A stretch of DNA of 64,000 nt. Origin: Coriaria nepalensis. Its lineage: Eukaryota; Streptophyta; Magnoliopsida; Cucurbitales; Coriariaceae. Position numbers and translations under genes: made by a program. Positions 34,897 through 47,805 of the stretch are shown piece after piece; position 1 is the stretch's first letter; every line of letters begins with the position of its first letter. The stretch covers positions 2,361,001-2,425,000 of the forward strand of contig CP114482.1 of the NCBI GenBank assembly GCA_027186245.1, in the 5' to 3' direction. The notes under the pieces were generated by a model that was given only the letters and a program-made list of their open reading frames with translations, was not told where the DNA came from and made no database searches.

Positions 34897-37035
34897 ATGG
34901 AAATCCTAAAATCTTCTTTTCAAGGTACATGGAAGAACACACGTTGGAAAATCAAGTTCAGGTTATTCTCAACCATTAATCGAACTTCAGAAGCTCTAAA
35001 CTCTATTGTATCTACAAACATTTCTATAGCTAGTAATGCCAAAGTCGGGAAACTAGATTATGCACGTAACCTGTTCGATGCGATGCCGGAAAGAACTGTA
35101 GTATCATGGAATGCCATGATTTCCGGGTACTCTAACTGGGCAAGATACAATGAAGCTCTTAGCTTAGTCTCCTTGATGCATTGTAACAATATAAGGCTCA
35201 ATGAGGTAACTTTTTCTACTGCTTTAAGCTCATGTGCTCATTCTGAGTCTTTATGTGAAGGTAAACAGCTTCATTGTTTGGTTTTGAAAACCGGGTTAGA
35301 AATTTTCAATCTTGTGGGGACAGCTTTGCTGTATTTATACTCCCGTGGATTTCAAATCAGAAATGCTAAGCTGGTTTTTGACGAGTTGCATAATCAGAAT
35401 GAGTTGTTATGGAGTTCGATGCTTGTGGGTTATGTGCAATGTAATTTGATGAATGAATCATTCGACCTATTTATGAAAATGCCTAAACGGGATGTTGTAG
35501 CATGGACTACACTAATTTCGGGGTATGCAAAAACTGAGCAGGGGTGTGAGAAAGCATTAGAGTTATTCTATTGGATGAGAAAAACTAGTGAGGCTTTGCC
35601 TAATGAGTTCACTTTTGACTGTGTTATAAGGGTATGCGGAAAATTGGGGTTTTTCAATGAAGGGAAGGTTGTTCATGGGCAATTGAGTAAATTCGGGTTC
35701 GAGCTTGATCACTCAATTGGTGGGGCCCTGATCAAGTTTTATTGTACCTGTGATGCTATTAATGATGCCAAGAGAATTTGTGATACAATACCGAGCCTAA
35801 ATGTGAATGCTCTAAATTCACTTATTGAAGGGTTCTTATTGATGGGTAGGATTGAAGACGCAGAGGAGATTTTTAACAGACAAAGAGAGAAAAATTTAGT
35901 TTCGTGTAACATGATGATTAAGGGGTATGCAATGAGTGGTCGGGTTAAAGAATCGAATAGATTATTCGAGACTATGACCCATAAAAATCTAGTCTCATCT
36001 AACACTATGATCTCGGTCTATTCCAGAAACTGTGAAATGGATAAAGCTTTGAAACTTTTTGAAGAAACTAAAGGGGAGAGACATGCAGTGACATGGAATT
36101 CTATGATTTCGGGTTATATTCAAAATCATCAACATCTAGAAGCATTGAAGTTATATATGAAAATGTGTAGGTTGTCTATTGAATGTTCTAGATCGACTTT
36201 TTCTGTTATACTCCATGCTTGTACTTATCTCGGATCGCTTCAGTTGGGTCAATCTCTTCATACCCATGTTGTGAAAACATCCTTTGAATCAAATGTTTAT
36301 GTCGGAACATCTCTCATAGACATGTATTCAAAATGCGGAAGCATTATAGATGCACAAAAATCTTTCATGTCCATCTCTTCTCCCAATGTAGCGGCTTTTA
36401 CAGCTCTTATTAACGGGTTTGTTCATCATGGTCTTGGAACCAAAGCCTTATCTCTCTTTAAGACCATGTTAAAGCAAAGAATAGAGCCAAATTCAGCTAC
36501 CCTTTTAGGGATTCTTAGTGCTTGTTTTCGTGCCGATCTTGTAAATGAAGGGATGGAGCTTTTTCATTCAATGGAAAAGTGTTATGGTGTGATTCCGACT
36601 TTAGAACACTACGCATGTGTAGTGGATCTTCTGGGTCGTTCGGGTCATTTAGAAGAAGCCGAAAAGTTTATAGGGAAGATGCCTATTAACCCAGATGGGG
36701 TAATATGGGGATCTTTGCTTAATGCTTGTTGGTTTTGGTCTAATATGGAAATAGGTGAGAGAGTGGCTGAGAAAATGTTTGAAGTGGGTCTGGAATTTAC
36801 ATCGGCTTATGTTATCCTATCGAATATGTATGCAGTTTCCGGGAAATGGATGGAGAAGAATAATGTGAGGAACAAATTGAGAGACTTTGCGGTAAAGAAG
36901 GATCCGGGTTGTAGTTGGATCGAGATTTGTAATAGAAATCATGTGTTTTCTGTGGAAGATAGAACTCACCCTAATTGCAATATGATATATGCAACTTTGG
37001 AGAAATTGATGAAGAGTATAAGCTCTGTTGTTTAG
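34897..37035 (+). CDS. Pentatricopeptide repeat protein, PLS class with E/E+ C-terminus
   Basis: Intronless gene; 712 residues from ATG 34897 (743 if the upstream ATG 34804 is used). I prefer 34897 because the upstream extension is mostly a Leu-Ser repeat from a CT microsatellite. Tandem PPR motifs fill the protein: ARNLFDAMPERTVVSWNAMI, MKMPKRDVVAWTTLISGYAK, YVGTSLIDMYSKCGSI. The E region is GVIWGSLLNACWFWSNMEIG, and the E+-like tail is DPGCSWIEICNRNHVFSVED, followed by DRTHPNCNMIYATLEKLM. There is no DYW domain. PLS-class proteins bind organelle RNA and specify C-to-U editing sites, with a DYW partner supplied in trans when their own is missing. Target and compartment are not shown by the sequence; a basic N-terminus fits mitochondria or plastid. 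Confidence 0.92.
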   Translation: MEILKSSFQGTWKNTRWKIKFRLFSTINRTSEALNSIVSTNISIASNAKVGKLDYARNLFDAMPERTVVSWNAMISGYSNWARYNEALSLVSLMHCNNIRLNEVTFSTALSSCAHSESLCEGKQLHCLVLKTGLEIFNLVGTALLYLYSRGFQIRNAKLVFDELHNQNELLWSSMLVGYVQCNLMNESFDLFMKMPKRDVVAWTTLISGYAKTEQGCEKALELFYWMRKTSEALPNEFTFDCVIRVCGKLGFFNEGKVVHGQLSKFGFELDHSIGGALIKFYCTCDAINDAKRICDTIPSLNVNALNSLIEGFLLMGRIEDAEEIFNRQREKNLVSCNMMIKGYAMSGRVKESNRLFETMTHKNLVSSNTMISVYSRNCEMDKALKLFEETKGERHAVTWNSMISGYIQNHQHLEALKLYMKMCRLSIECSRSTFSVILHACTYLGSLQLGQSLHTHVVKTSFESNVYVGTSLIDMYSKCGSIIDAQKSFMSISSPNVAAFTALINGFVHHGLGTKALSLFKTMLKQRIEPNSATLLGILSACFRADLVNEGMELFHSMEKCYGVIPTLEHYACVVDLLGRSGHLEEAEKFIGKMPINPDGVIWGSLLNACWFWSNMEIGERVAEKMFEVGLEFTSAYVILSNMYAVSGKWMEKNNVRNKLRDFAVKKDPGCSWIEICNRNHVFSVEDRTHPNCNMIYATLEKLMKSISSVV

Positions 37036-37121
37036 TTTCCGCTTGTTTGTTACAAAGTAGATATAAGAAAATCCGTTCACTTATTCATTGAAACATGGAT
37101 ATAAACTGCAATTACAGGATG

Positions 37122-38129
37122 TCAGGAGCAAATTGGATCTTTAATCAAATTTCCTTGGCTTGAACACTTAAGTAAGCTAGAGATCTTCGCCTTGATTTCG
37201 GCTGTCATTATACAGTATACATAGGATCTATATGGTTTAAGTGGAAAATTCACATACAAAACATACAGAAGTACCCAAAATAAATGAGGAATTACCTTGG
37301 TCGGAAACAGTACTCCTCTCCTATCAAAGCATGTGGTAGAAAAAAGTGGACAATCAAGAGCTACTCCTTGACGATTTAAGCAAATGCTCACACCCCATAG
37401 CTGAGTTTCACCTTTCTCATTTACATTGCATGTAAGAGATGGTACGGATCTCACTGCATTTGCGATTTTACCGTGCAAGATTTCTCGGTCATATAGTTCA
37501 ACTCGCGGAATTATGTCTGATTTGTAACTATCCATTATTACGGTGAGCAACAAACTAATAAGAAAAAATGACATGCTGGTCGTGTTGTGATAGATCTACG
37601 TACCTGATTCCCGTAATGAATGATATAGATTAAAATATGGTTTTCCGAATTCAATTGCTGTATAGAAGTAGTTTACTGCATTCATTCCTGTTGGAATTCC
37701 TTCGTGGAACCATTCTTTGCTCCACATTCTCAAATTAGTCTTCATCCGTACAAGGTTAGGCCAATATAATTCCAAGTCTTGAGTAAAATTCCAATATTCC
37801 ATCTATGAACGATATGATGGACTTAATTATAAGACAAATGCAAAGGACTTGAACATGAAGACACAACAGCTATAGATAGTTACCTCTATATCTTCAAAGG
37901 TAGAGGCTGTGTTGTCTTTAGCTCTTGTGTGATCCCCCGTAAAAGCTCGGAATCGACGAATAGTGAATTCTTGCGGTACAGGTTCTTTGCACACGAATCT
38001 GCTTCTATAACAGTATGCATTAGGCCAATGAAGTGTCAGTACAAAGTAATCGGATTGTATTTCACTTTCCACAACATACAAAAACATGAGTAATGAAAGT
38101 GAAACTAAGACTTTGATCCCCACAAACAT
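37122..38129 (-). CDS. RNase T2-like protein, catalytic residues replaced (copy D)
   Basis: Three exons (37884-38129, 37604-37802 and 37122-37516) join in phase to about 279 residues. A signal peptide (MFVGIKVLVSLSLLMFLYVV) is followed by the T2 start (SDYFVLTLHWPNAYC). Where S-like RNases have the first catalytic block (IHGLWP), this protein reads EFTIRRFRAF, with no His. Where they have FWxHEWxKHG, it reads MWSKEWFHEGIP, again without either His in place. The C-terminal fold block is well kept (VPSLTCNVNEKGETQLWGVS, then LDCPLFSTTC). Exons 1 and 2 of the relatives at 48.7 and 54 kb are merged here. The last exon may instead end at a donor near 37294 (CCAAG|GTAATT), with a further exon, so the last ~45 residues are uncertain. 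The secreted fold is probably retained; catalysis is not expected. Confidence 0.78.
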
Positions 38130-38717
38130 CTTAGGAATGAATGTCTAAGAAAATCGTCCAAGTAACTATTTGTGAGTCACGAACACGAAAAATCGGGAGA
38201 CAATTCTTACTCGTCGTTCCTTTCTTGAAGACCCCTTTAGGTATATGTAAAAGTAAGCGTATGTTAACAGATTATAAGAGTCAAGAGACAATTTGAGAAG
38301 TCTCCATGCTTTCCTTTCTCACATTTGGCTGTTGCAGCAAGCCATGGAACCGATGCTTTTGCTTAGTAGAGGGGAAATTCAGACATTATATTGCAAGTTT
38401 TAGATATATTTTATGTAGAATTAATTAGTCTTCTAAATGGTTTTTCGATCTTGAAAAATGTCAAAGGTACTTCTTAGCTTGGGATTACATGTGTTTTTTG
38501 TCGATTGATGTTTAGAATGACTTAGAAACTAGAGATTACATAAAAAATTGTTTGTGACATCTTTATTTTTAATTTGTTTATAATGTTAATGGCCTAACAA
38601 CCCTAAGAAAAGAGAAAAAAACATGACACCTAAATGATTGATGGTCAAGATTATATATAGTAGTGTAAAAAGAAATTTAAAGGGGTTTTTTTTAGTAATT
38701 TTTAATTCCCAATTAGG

Positions 38718-38794
<77 letters not shown>

Positions 38795-41480
38795 GGGGCC
38801 TTTAGCTATTTTTAAAAGTGCAAGGAGTTTTCAATTTAATTATTAGAAGAAAAAAAAATTAAGAATTAAACTTGCCACGTTAAAGTGCGATGCCTTAACA
38901 CCTCACTTTCCATTTGTCAACCACACCTTTATGTTTTCATTAGTCATCGTATTGTTTGATTTACTAGCAAATTTAAGATTTTTGATTCATCTACCCTCAT
39001 AAAGTTTTGTAAGTAAGCATCTTATAAGTATAATCTGTCTGTCTCATGCATGGTTTTAATAAAAAGTTATAGTTGAATTTCTGTATCGTATAAGATTATC
39101 GTTTAATTTTATAAATTGATATACTTTGATATTTTATATGCATGATAAGTTTTAATGTGATATCGACCTTTTAAAAAAGAAGAGTTGAGACCCAAGTAGA
39201 GAAAGTTATTATAAGACGTGCTCGAGGTATGCATAAAATATAAATAGTGTTACAGATATACATCTAGTAGAAGACATGCCAAAGCCACATATATGAACGC
39301 ATCGGTACTGATATAAGGCTCGGTTTGTATTTTTAATAAAAATATTATTATATTTTAAAAGTATTTGAAAATAGTATATTCATAAGCGTTCGGATGAGTT
39401 TTATTATTTGTTACAATTGTTTACATGATATGCATGTATGATAAAAAATTTACTTACTGAACTCTATAGCTCATAGAAAATATTTATATTGTAGGTAAGT
39501 ATAAAAATAAATATGTAACTACAAGATCTAATGAATGAAACAGTATCAATCTCGTAAAAAATATATATAAGACATGACTTGTGAAAAGTTAAAAAATTTC
39601 TAAACGTATTTTAAATTAATTTTAAAAATATTTTGAGAAAATTATATAAGATAGTTATGTTTTGAAATTAAGTTCATATACTATAAATTCTAGCATATTA
39701 ATAAAGATCAAATTATTATATACTTTTACCAAATAATATTAAAGTTATTTAATAAATAATATATTTATTTTTTAAAAATATTTTAATAAACTAAATAGCT
39801 AATAAGACATAGTATTATTATATATAATCGGTCCAAAATCTAGAATTCGCCAACGGGTGAAAACGTTACTTAATAAGTCCAACAATAATAGGAATTTGAC
39901 TTTTATAAATTATTCATTCAATCTGTTTGGCATATTAAAATCATCATAATTTGTAGTAATGGATACTTTGCATACTGATCACGAGAGATTCTATGCTTTG
40001 AGACATCACTAGCTGGAGAAGTGCTCTTGGTTTTGTCCTGTTAGCAAATAGGCAAAATGTTGTAAGATTGTTCGCACATTGTGATTGGCCATGCCACGTA
40101 ATCATGTGTGTATATTATAGTGGAGCTAAGAATAAAAAAAAAAAATTAAAAAAAAAAAAAAAAAAAAAAAAGTCCATCTTGAATGGTCTATTAATATCAT
40201 AACGTGATTGTATCAATTAGACATAATGTGTATATCATAATTTTTTTTATTTTTTTTTTAGGGGGCCATAATGTGAAAGACACGTTTTAAGGTACTTCCT
40301 TGTGTCTAGGTATAAAGATTTTAAATTTTTTGAACTTTCTCATCAAAATCAATCGCTAATGAAAAAGAATGAGTAATATTTCTTATATTTCTGAAATTTA
40401 TTAAAATATAAATTTTAATTTCAAAATTAATTATTACGAGAGTATAATTTATCTTTTATATATATTATATTCTCAAAACTCTCATTTCAAATATATATAA
40501 TATATTCTCGACATATATATAAACGAAGCATATAAAAAGCAAAGAAGCTCTACGTTTGGATTGGTAGATTTCACAAGATGCATAGATCATACCATTATTT
40601 TTATATGATTATGTTATATTTACCCACTTTTGGGGAGACAACAGGAATAAGTTTCACTTAATCTCATCTTTCCGGAAGCACATTCATCTATCGTCCCAAT
40701 AGCTATATTCTGCAGCAGCAGCTATTCTTCTTGATAACTTGCTCTAATTAGTGAACCTTGTGCTCGATGAATCAAATCTCTGATGGGAATAGTACTCCAT
40801 GCCACCTTGTGTTCTTTCGATTTTTCGAGACTTTCAGATTAATTAATCGGGTTTAATTAGTGTTAAATGTTAATATAGCTTAAGCTTTTGAGATGATAAT
40901 TACCGATTCGCTCCAAAAGATCGAAAGATCAGTCATTGAGCAACAAAGTGAAGCATCATTTAGTGTTCGTGTCGGCCAATTGTTAATTTTGTGTGTACTT
41001 ACCCACGACTAGTTATGTCCACTTTTTATTTGTTTGATTATTTGATTATTGCTATTATTTCCTTTTGGTGTATCCATATTTCTGTGAACTTGTATGAGAT
41101 GATACTATGGACCATGGTGTCTTGTATGAATCCACTACTAAAACCCATTTGCAATTAGAAGTTGCGCGCCAATAAATCATGCATAATCGAAAGATTAATG
41201 GAAGCCAACGCACTCTATATAGGAGAAGCAGCATTAAGATCAACCTTTGACCAATTACCAAGTCAAACATATATATATATATATATATATGTAATATTGG
41301 ACCGAATTTGAGAGGTAGAAACATAAACGTTGTTCGATTTTGCTCATCTTGCCTCTTTAGAGTTTAGACAGCATTGAAGAGTCAGTGATATATATATATA
41401 TATATACACGTATGTATATCTATATTATATATATTTATATATTTATATATTTATATGTATATATATGTGTTTCTATATGT
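38130..41480. other. Long gene-poor AT-rich region
   Basis: No gene seen in 3.3 kb. It holds an (AAT)n microsatellite (38719-38790), a poly-A patch (40132-40171), and TA runs (41264-41291, 41388-41406). Some of it may be old transposon DNA without recognisable domains. Confidence 0.45.
38719..38790. repeat. (AAT)n microsatellite
   Basis: About 24 uninterrupted AAT units. Confidence 0.95.
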
Positions 41481-41484
41481 ATAT

Positions 41485-41795
41485 ATTTTTTAGTTATTTT
41501 AATAAGTTAATATAGGTTTTTAAATTATTAACAATTATATTTAGGTTGTTATACTAATTAAACTAATTAAGTGATTTATTATAGTCAATGCTAATGAAAT
41601 ATTTTATTCAGTATGAGTTTTATAATATATGATACTCAATATAAAATCTAAATAGAGTCAATGAGGTTTTTTTTTGGTTGCATATATAAAGAACCAACTA
41701 GGAGTTTAGTCCTCAAGACTAATATCACTAAATTCTATCTTACTCAATTCTCCATTTTTGAGTGAGACCTATTGAAATAGATAGATTATATACTA
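41485..41795 (+). repeat. Truncated 5' LTR of Copia-3
   Basis: Aligns with the first ~300 bases of the 3' LTR; both ends are eroded, and no primer-binding site follows. Confidence 0.7.
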
Positions 41796-43981
41796 TTTTG
41801 TTTGGTATGTTGAATGGTCTAGGGGCTTTAAGTTTTATGATCCCTCGACGAAGTCATTTTTTGAGATGGAAAATATGAGATTTCTTCAGAATGCTGAGTT
41901 TGAGGGAAGAGATAAGGTTAGAAATTTTGTTTTTGAGAAGGAATCTATTTCCCTTCCAAACATTGTTATTGACAATGATCAACTTACTGACTTTGTTTAA
42001 GACACAATCTAAGAAAATAATGAGGGTTTCCTTATGGACATCCTCACTCAAAACCAAAATGTTGCTCCGTAAGAGCAAACTCAAAAATCACAAGAAGAAG
42101 TGCCTCTTAGGCGATCTACTAAAGGAAGAAGAAGTGCAATTTCAAGTTATTACATTGTATTTCTTCAAAAGCATGAGCCTGACATAAGGATAATGGAAGA
42201 TGATCTAATCAACTTCCAACAAGTCAAATAAAGTGCTAACTGTCGAAGGTGGATCGATGCCATGAGTGATATGATGAAATCCGTAAAAGATAATGACATT
42301 TGGGATCTCGTCAAGTTGCATGACGGTGCAAAGCCAATTGGTTACAATGGATATTTAAAACCAAAAAGGATTCTATGAGCAATATTAAGAGATATATAAG
42401 GCATGTCTATTCGCAAAGGGTTCACTCAGAAGGAAGGAATTAACTATAAAGAAACTTTCTCTTCAATTACTACAAAATACTCTTTTAGAATAATAATAAC
42501 ACTTGTGGCTCATTTTGATTTAGAGCTACATCATATGTACGTTAAGACGACTTCTCTCAACGGTGACATTGAGAAAACCATATATATGGTGCAACAAAAA
42601 AACTTTGTCTCCCGTGATTCAAAGTTTATGGTTTACAAACTCAAAAAGTCCATCTACGATCTCAAGCGAGCTTCCCATCAATGGTATCACAAATTTCATC
42701 AAGTCATTATCTCACATGATTTTAAAGTTAATGCAGTTGATGATTGTGTATATCATAAGTTCAGTGAGAGTAAATTTATCTTCCTAGTACTCTATATCGA
42801 TGACATACTATTAGCTAGCAGCGATATAAGCTTACTACATAAAAGGTTCATATGCTTTGGCTATAGGAATTTTTATGTATGTCCGGATTTAGCATACATT
42901 GTGGGTATATTAAGGCATATACTTAAGTAACTCTAGCATAAATCATTAGAAAATAACCAAATGGGTTATAAGGTACCCAAAGAGAAAAAAAAGATTACAT
43001 GCTCACTTATCGAAAGTCAGATACTTTAGAGATCATTGGGAATTATGACTATGATCTTGCATGTTGCTAAGATACTAAGATATCCACTTTTGGTTATGTC
43101 TACATACTATCTAAAGGCGTTATTTCCTGGAGGAGTGCTAAACAATCACTCATAGCTCATTCCACTATGGCAGTAAAGTTCATTACTTATTATAAGGCAA
43201 CCAATCGTGCGATAGGACTACAAAATTTTGTCACTAAGCTACAAATAGTGAATGGTATTCAAAAATCACTTAAGATATATTATGACAATCTATCAGCAGT
43301 TCTATATTCAAACAACAATAGAAGCTCGTCAAAGTCTGAACACATAAACATTAAGTTTCTAGATGTTAAGGAGTCAGTTCAAAGTAAGACAATGTCAATT
43401 GAACACATATGAACTTCATGTTTGCAGATCCACTTACTAAAGGTTTACCATCCAAGTTTTTCATAAGCATATAGCTCATATGGGTGTTTATCTTATATAA
43501 TGATATGCAATTTTAGTGAGAGTCTGTATTTTACTTTAAGTTTTTTTGTTTAACACTATCGAAATATTTATGTATATTTAGTTTTCTATAAAATAAAGTT
43601 GATGGTTTTATTTTTATTTATTATTCTGAATGTGCTATCTTTCAATTGTGGTTTAACATAAAATTTAGAGACTAAAATTTGATCTCACTACAGAATAGAG
43701 TAAGAACCAATTGGAAATATGCATTTTTGAGATCACATTACATGTAATTTCTAGCTACAATTCATACTTGATTTATGTCATTGAATATATTTGATATAGT
43801 GATCATTGATAGATCAAATTATGATGAAATGCAATAAATGTCGCTTTGATCTCATACTACTATATGAGATGGATTAGATTAATTTGGAAGATGTTTTTAA
43901 GAATAAATAGAAAATGTGTGTGCATATATGGTTATCAAATATAATTATTTTTTAAATTAATTTGTAGCCAAAGTGAGAGAT

Positions 43982-44415
43982 TGTTGGATTATTTACTAAT
44001 CTAATGTGAGTTTTCAAATTATTAACAATTATATTTAGGCTTCTATTCTAATTAGGCTAATTGCGACCTATCATAATAGAACCTAACGAGACATCTTATT
44101 GAGTATGAGCTTTGTAATATATGGTACTAAATAGAAAACCTAATTAGGATTAGTGAGATTCTCTTTAGGTTGCATATATAAAGAATTTAATATGGGTTTT
44201 GATCTCCAAAGCTTATCACTCAATTTTCTCCTTCCAAATTTCCCACCTTTAAGTGAGACTCATTGAGAGAGATAAATTAATCTGTGAAAAATCTTGTACC
44301 CATCTATAATCGACACTATAAATTTAGGTACGTTGTTCTCATTATTTTACTATGAAATTTTAATATTCTCTACGGAATTTATGAAATTAATTTAGAATAT
44401 ATATTTATTCCAACA
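43982..44415 (+). repeat. 3' LTR of Copia-3
   Basis: 434 bp, bounded by TGTTGGA and TCCAACA, a short inverted terminal repeat; contains CATATATAAAG as a TATA region. Confidence 0.85.
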
Positions 44416-44419
44416 TATA

Positions 44420-45190
44420 TATCTATATATTATGTATATATGTATATATATGTATGTATCTTGTCTATTTAGACAGCATTGAACAGACAAATTATTAGAG
44501 TTTGATAATGTTTGACTAGGTAATCACCTTATACATGTTAAGGGTCCGTTTCACTTAGAATATTTAATCTACCGGTAGAAAGTATTTGATGAGAAGTATA
44601 GCATTAAAACCGGAAGCTTTATTTTCTCGGCTGATTTCCACCTAGTCATCAATTATTTTAGAAGTTTTGGGAGAAAACATGGTTGATTCTTTTAAGTAAA
44701 GAGTATAGTTTTATGCAAAGGCCAACACGGCCATAAGCCATGCGAGTAATACAAGCTGGAGTCCGGTCCCTGCTCAAACTAGAGACCTCACCAGCATACT
44801 AAACTCGAATCTGGTGAGAATCAGTGCATGTTTTAATGTCATGTTAAGTTTGTGATATGACATAAAAGTGAGGGCGAGCAAAAGTTCGATTTTACAGTGC
44901 AATCCTAGTTCTAGAAAAATCCTAATTTTAGAAAAATCGAGACCGGACAATGCCAGTAGTTTTAAAAGTTCCACTAGGAAACAAGTAACTAGCTAGCTAG
45001 TACTAGTTCCCTCGCACGTTCGTAACAATATAAGGCATCACTTCTCCTTTTCAAAGGTTATTCTCTTTTCTTAGTACCACTCCTCATTATTTATATCCCT
45101 TGAACCATATTAAGGCACTCCATCCAACTAGCGTTTTGTTTTGAAACTGATCTGATCATCTTGCTTCATATCTAGACCAACTTCGAGGTA
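44420..45190. other. Intergenic; SWEET promoter side
   Basis: No gene seen; the 5' UTR and promoter of the gene starting at 45196 lie at its right end. Confidence 0.45.
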
Positions 45191-45195
45191 AGATC

Positions 45196-46653
45196 ATGGG
45201 AGATCATAAGCTTCGTTTGGCAATCGGAATCATGGGTAATACTCCTTAATCTCTTTTTCGGGTTAAGCAGTTACTAATTATGTTATTATCATGTTTTACT
45301 CTATAAATTCCTAAACTAAATTTGTCTTAAACAAGTTAAACTCTATATTTCGCCACTAATTTTATTTCCGTTCGTTGCAGTCGACCGAAATCACAAGTAC
45401 GATACTTATATAGGAAGTCATCATGTGTGTGACATGAGAGATCTTCAGTCATTTGGAGAAAATAAGAATAATTAAGGACGTCAAAGCAAAAATTTGATAG
45501 TTATTGGGTCGAAATGAAATACTCAAGAAAGTTCGTGCTGAAAATAAAAAATATAGTAAAGTATATATAGCTCATTATTTTCATTCTCCTTGCAGGCAAT
45601 GCTGCCTCTTTGTCGTTATACGCTGCTCCCATGTAAATTCAACCCTGTCATATTTTCAATTTAGTCCTTTTGATTATTATTATTGCTATATTTTCTTACT
45701 TATTTCTTTTTTTAGATTAACGTTTGCAAGGGTCATACGTAAGAGAAGCACAGGGGAATATTCATGTGTTCCTTACATCCTAGCACTATCTAATTGTCTC
45801 TTCTATACTTGGTATGGTCTGCCTCTTATAAGCTACAACTGGGAAAATCTCCCACTGGTTACCATCAATGGAATCGGAGTTCTTCTCGAAATCTCCTTCA
45901 TTACCATTTATCTATGGTTTGCTTCCCTTAGAGAGAAGGTAATCATAATCAATGTTATAAAACTAATATACATACTTTCCCTAACGAATATATGTTTTTT
46001 GTGCAGATCAAAGCAGCATTGATGGTAATACCCGTTTTCATCATGTTCGGTACCATTGCAGCTATCTCGGTACTTGTTTTCCAGGATCATTATCATCGGA
46101 AAATGCTCGTAGGGTGTGTTGGAATAGTAACCGCTGCCGGAATGTATGGATCTCCGTTAGTATCCGTGGTAATTAATAATTAATGTATCTAATTCATTAA
46201 ATTTATGTTGAGCAATGACGATCTGATTAATGAATTTGACGATTTGCGTATTACAGAGGCAAGTATTACGAACGAAGAGCGTGGAGTTCATGCCATTTTG
46301 TTTGTCGTTGTTCTCCTTCCTTGCGAGTTCATTATGGTTGGCTTATGCACTAATTGCCCATGATCTTCTTCTAGGGGTTTGTATTGATTACATATATAGC
46401 ACTCATGTTTTGTTAAATTTCAAATTATGATTATGAAACTGTGACTAACTTATTTACATAATCAACTCGACAGTCACCAAATTTTGTTGGAAGCCCATTA
46501 GGCATGGTCCAGCTTGTGCTCTATTTCATGTATAGAAACAGGGGATCAAGTTCTAAGGAAGAAGCTGCAAACAAAATAAGGGATCAAGAAAAGGATGGAG
46601 AGAAACCCAAATTTGTTCTGATTGATGAAAGTATTGATGCCGGAAAATGTTGA
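45196..46653 (+). CDS. SWEET3: SWEET sugar transporter, clade I (SWEET3-like)
   Basis: Six exons (45196-45235, 45596-45632, 45716-45938, 46007-46168, 46257-46376 and 46474-46653) join in phase to 253 residues with GT-AG junctions throughout. SWEETs are seven-helix, energy-independent sugar uniporters made of two MtN3/saliva triple-helix repeats. Repeat 1 starts LRLAIGIMGNAASLSLYAAP and includes TGEYSCVPYILALSNCLFYT and the Trp-containing WENLPLVTINGIGVLLE. Repeat 2 includes VGIVTAAGMYGSPLVSVRQV, TKSVEFMPFCLSLFSFLASS and SPNFVGSPLGMVQLVLYFMY. The conserved membrane prolines and the two Asn pocket positions (N in TWYG/WEN context and SPNF) appear kept. The short first exon MGDHKLRLAIGIMG and the overall pattern fit plant SWEET3. 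The C-terminal tail is charged (KIRDQEKDGEKPKF). Intact. Confidence 0.92.
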
Positions 46654-46659
46654 TACGGC

Positions 46660-47800
46660 CCCGATCGCTATAAATAACGTCTTCTTAATCTACTCTTTGT
46701 TCTTGATATTTTCTATATAAGACCGAAGATGATCTTTGCTTATATGATATTTAAGTATGTAGTAGTACTCTAGCACTTTCCTTAGGCATTTAAAAGCCTA
46801 CATAATTGTGAGTCATGTTTAATCAATGGATTATAATTAAAATCTTAATAAATTAATATTATTGGGATCATAAAAAATTATTAATTTAATAAATTATTAA
46901 ATTATCAAAAAAATTTAATATATTATTTAAAGTTGAGATAAAAAAAATATTTAATAAATGTCATTAATTTATCAAGGTTTTAGTGTATAATATATACCAA
47001 ATGTATTATGTTGCTATAGCTATTGGTATATAATTTATTCCTACATACCAAATATTTAGCATACTTTATAACATGCTCTTAGTATTCAATATTGCCTTAT
47101 AAAATAAAAAATATAATAAAAATTCGATAAATTAATAATTTTAAAATTAAATAAATTTATTAATTTAATAAAATATTAAATTATTAAGAAAAATTAATAT
47201 ATTATCTTTAACATTCGACTAGTCTCTCATCCTATAGATATAGGCTACTGCAAATAAGAATGCAAATATTTATAGTACTAAGCCCAGCCAACTAATCCTA
47301 TTTAGGTACCCTTAATTTGTGATTTGAGGGATTACAAATTTAATGTAATCCAAAAATTATGGAATGTTAAAATTACCTTTTATGACACCTTTTTTTCTGG
47401 GCTAATTAATTGAAAAAAATACTATATATTTTACAGATAGATTGAATTCCTCGAATTTTTTTGTTTACTTTAATTTTAGTTATTAATTTATTTTCTTTTT
47501 TTAAAGAGCGTTTATAATAAATTATGGATCAATCTTGGCTAATTAATATGAAAATATCAAATGAATGGATCAAAATCATTGTGAATATTTTGTGCACGGG
47601 CATATGTTTGATCAAAAGACCAAACCCATGATTCTAAGAACACGTAGTTTTTCTACGTAGAAATTTATCGTCACTCCGACATACTGTCGAACACATGCTG
47701 TGCAAATTTATGAAGAGCGAAACATTCTTAATTAGTACCAATCTCAGGAAAAAAAAAAAAAAACTAATAATAAAAATACAAAGTTATCTAATTTACGAAC
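46660..47800. other. AT-rich intergenic DNA
   Basis: No gene seen; the 3' UTR of SWEET is at the left. TTAATAAATTATTAAATTA-like stretches are repeated (46850-46930 and 47120-47200), possibly an old AT-rich duplication. Confidence 0.45.
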
Positions 47801-47805
47801 TTATC

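Larger units (their letters stand above)
41485..44415 (+). mobile_element. Internally deleted Copia element (Copia-3)
   Basis: The 3' LTR is complete at 43982-44415 (TGTTGGATT...TTCCAACA). The eroded, truncated 5' LTR at about 41485-41795 shares AAATTATTAACAATTATATTTAGG and GGTTGCATATATAAAGAA-type segments with it (quoted in part). Between them only late pol remains: integrase tail/linker (41860-42200), reverse transcriptase in the frame 42403-42930 (GFTQKEGINYKETFS; VYKLKKSIYDLKRASHQWYH; LYIDDILLASSD), and RNase H (43060-43480; STFGYVYILSKGVISWRSAK; SEHINIKFLDVKE). gag, protease and most of integrase are gone, and stops are frequent. The RT motif YIDDILLA identifies Copia. Confidence 0.88.

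Noticed and set aside
38719..38790. Considered as a CRISPR-like or satellite array
   Set aside because: It is a plain AAT microsatellite, and CRISPR arrays do not occur in plant nuclear DNA.
45504..46022. 172-codon frame over SWEET exons 2-3 as a separate gene
   Set aside because: It reads through introns; the spliced six-exon SWEET model explains the sequence fully.
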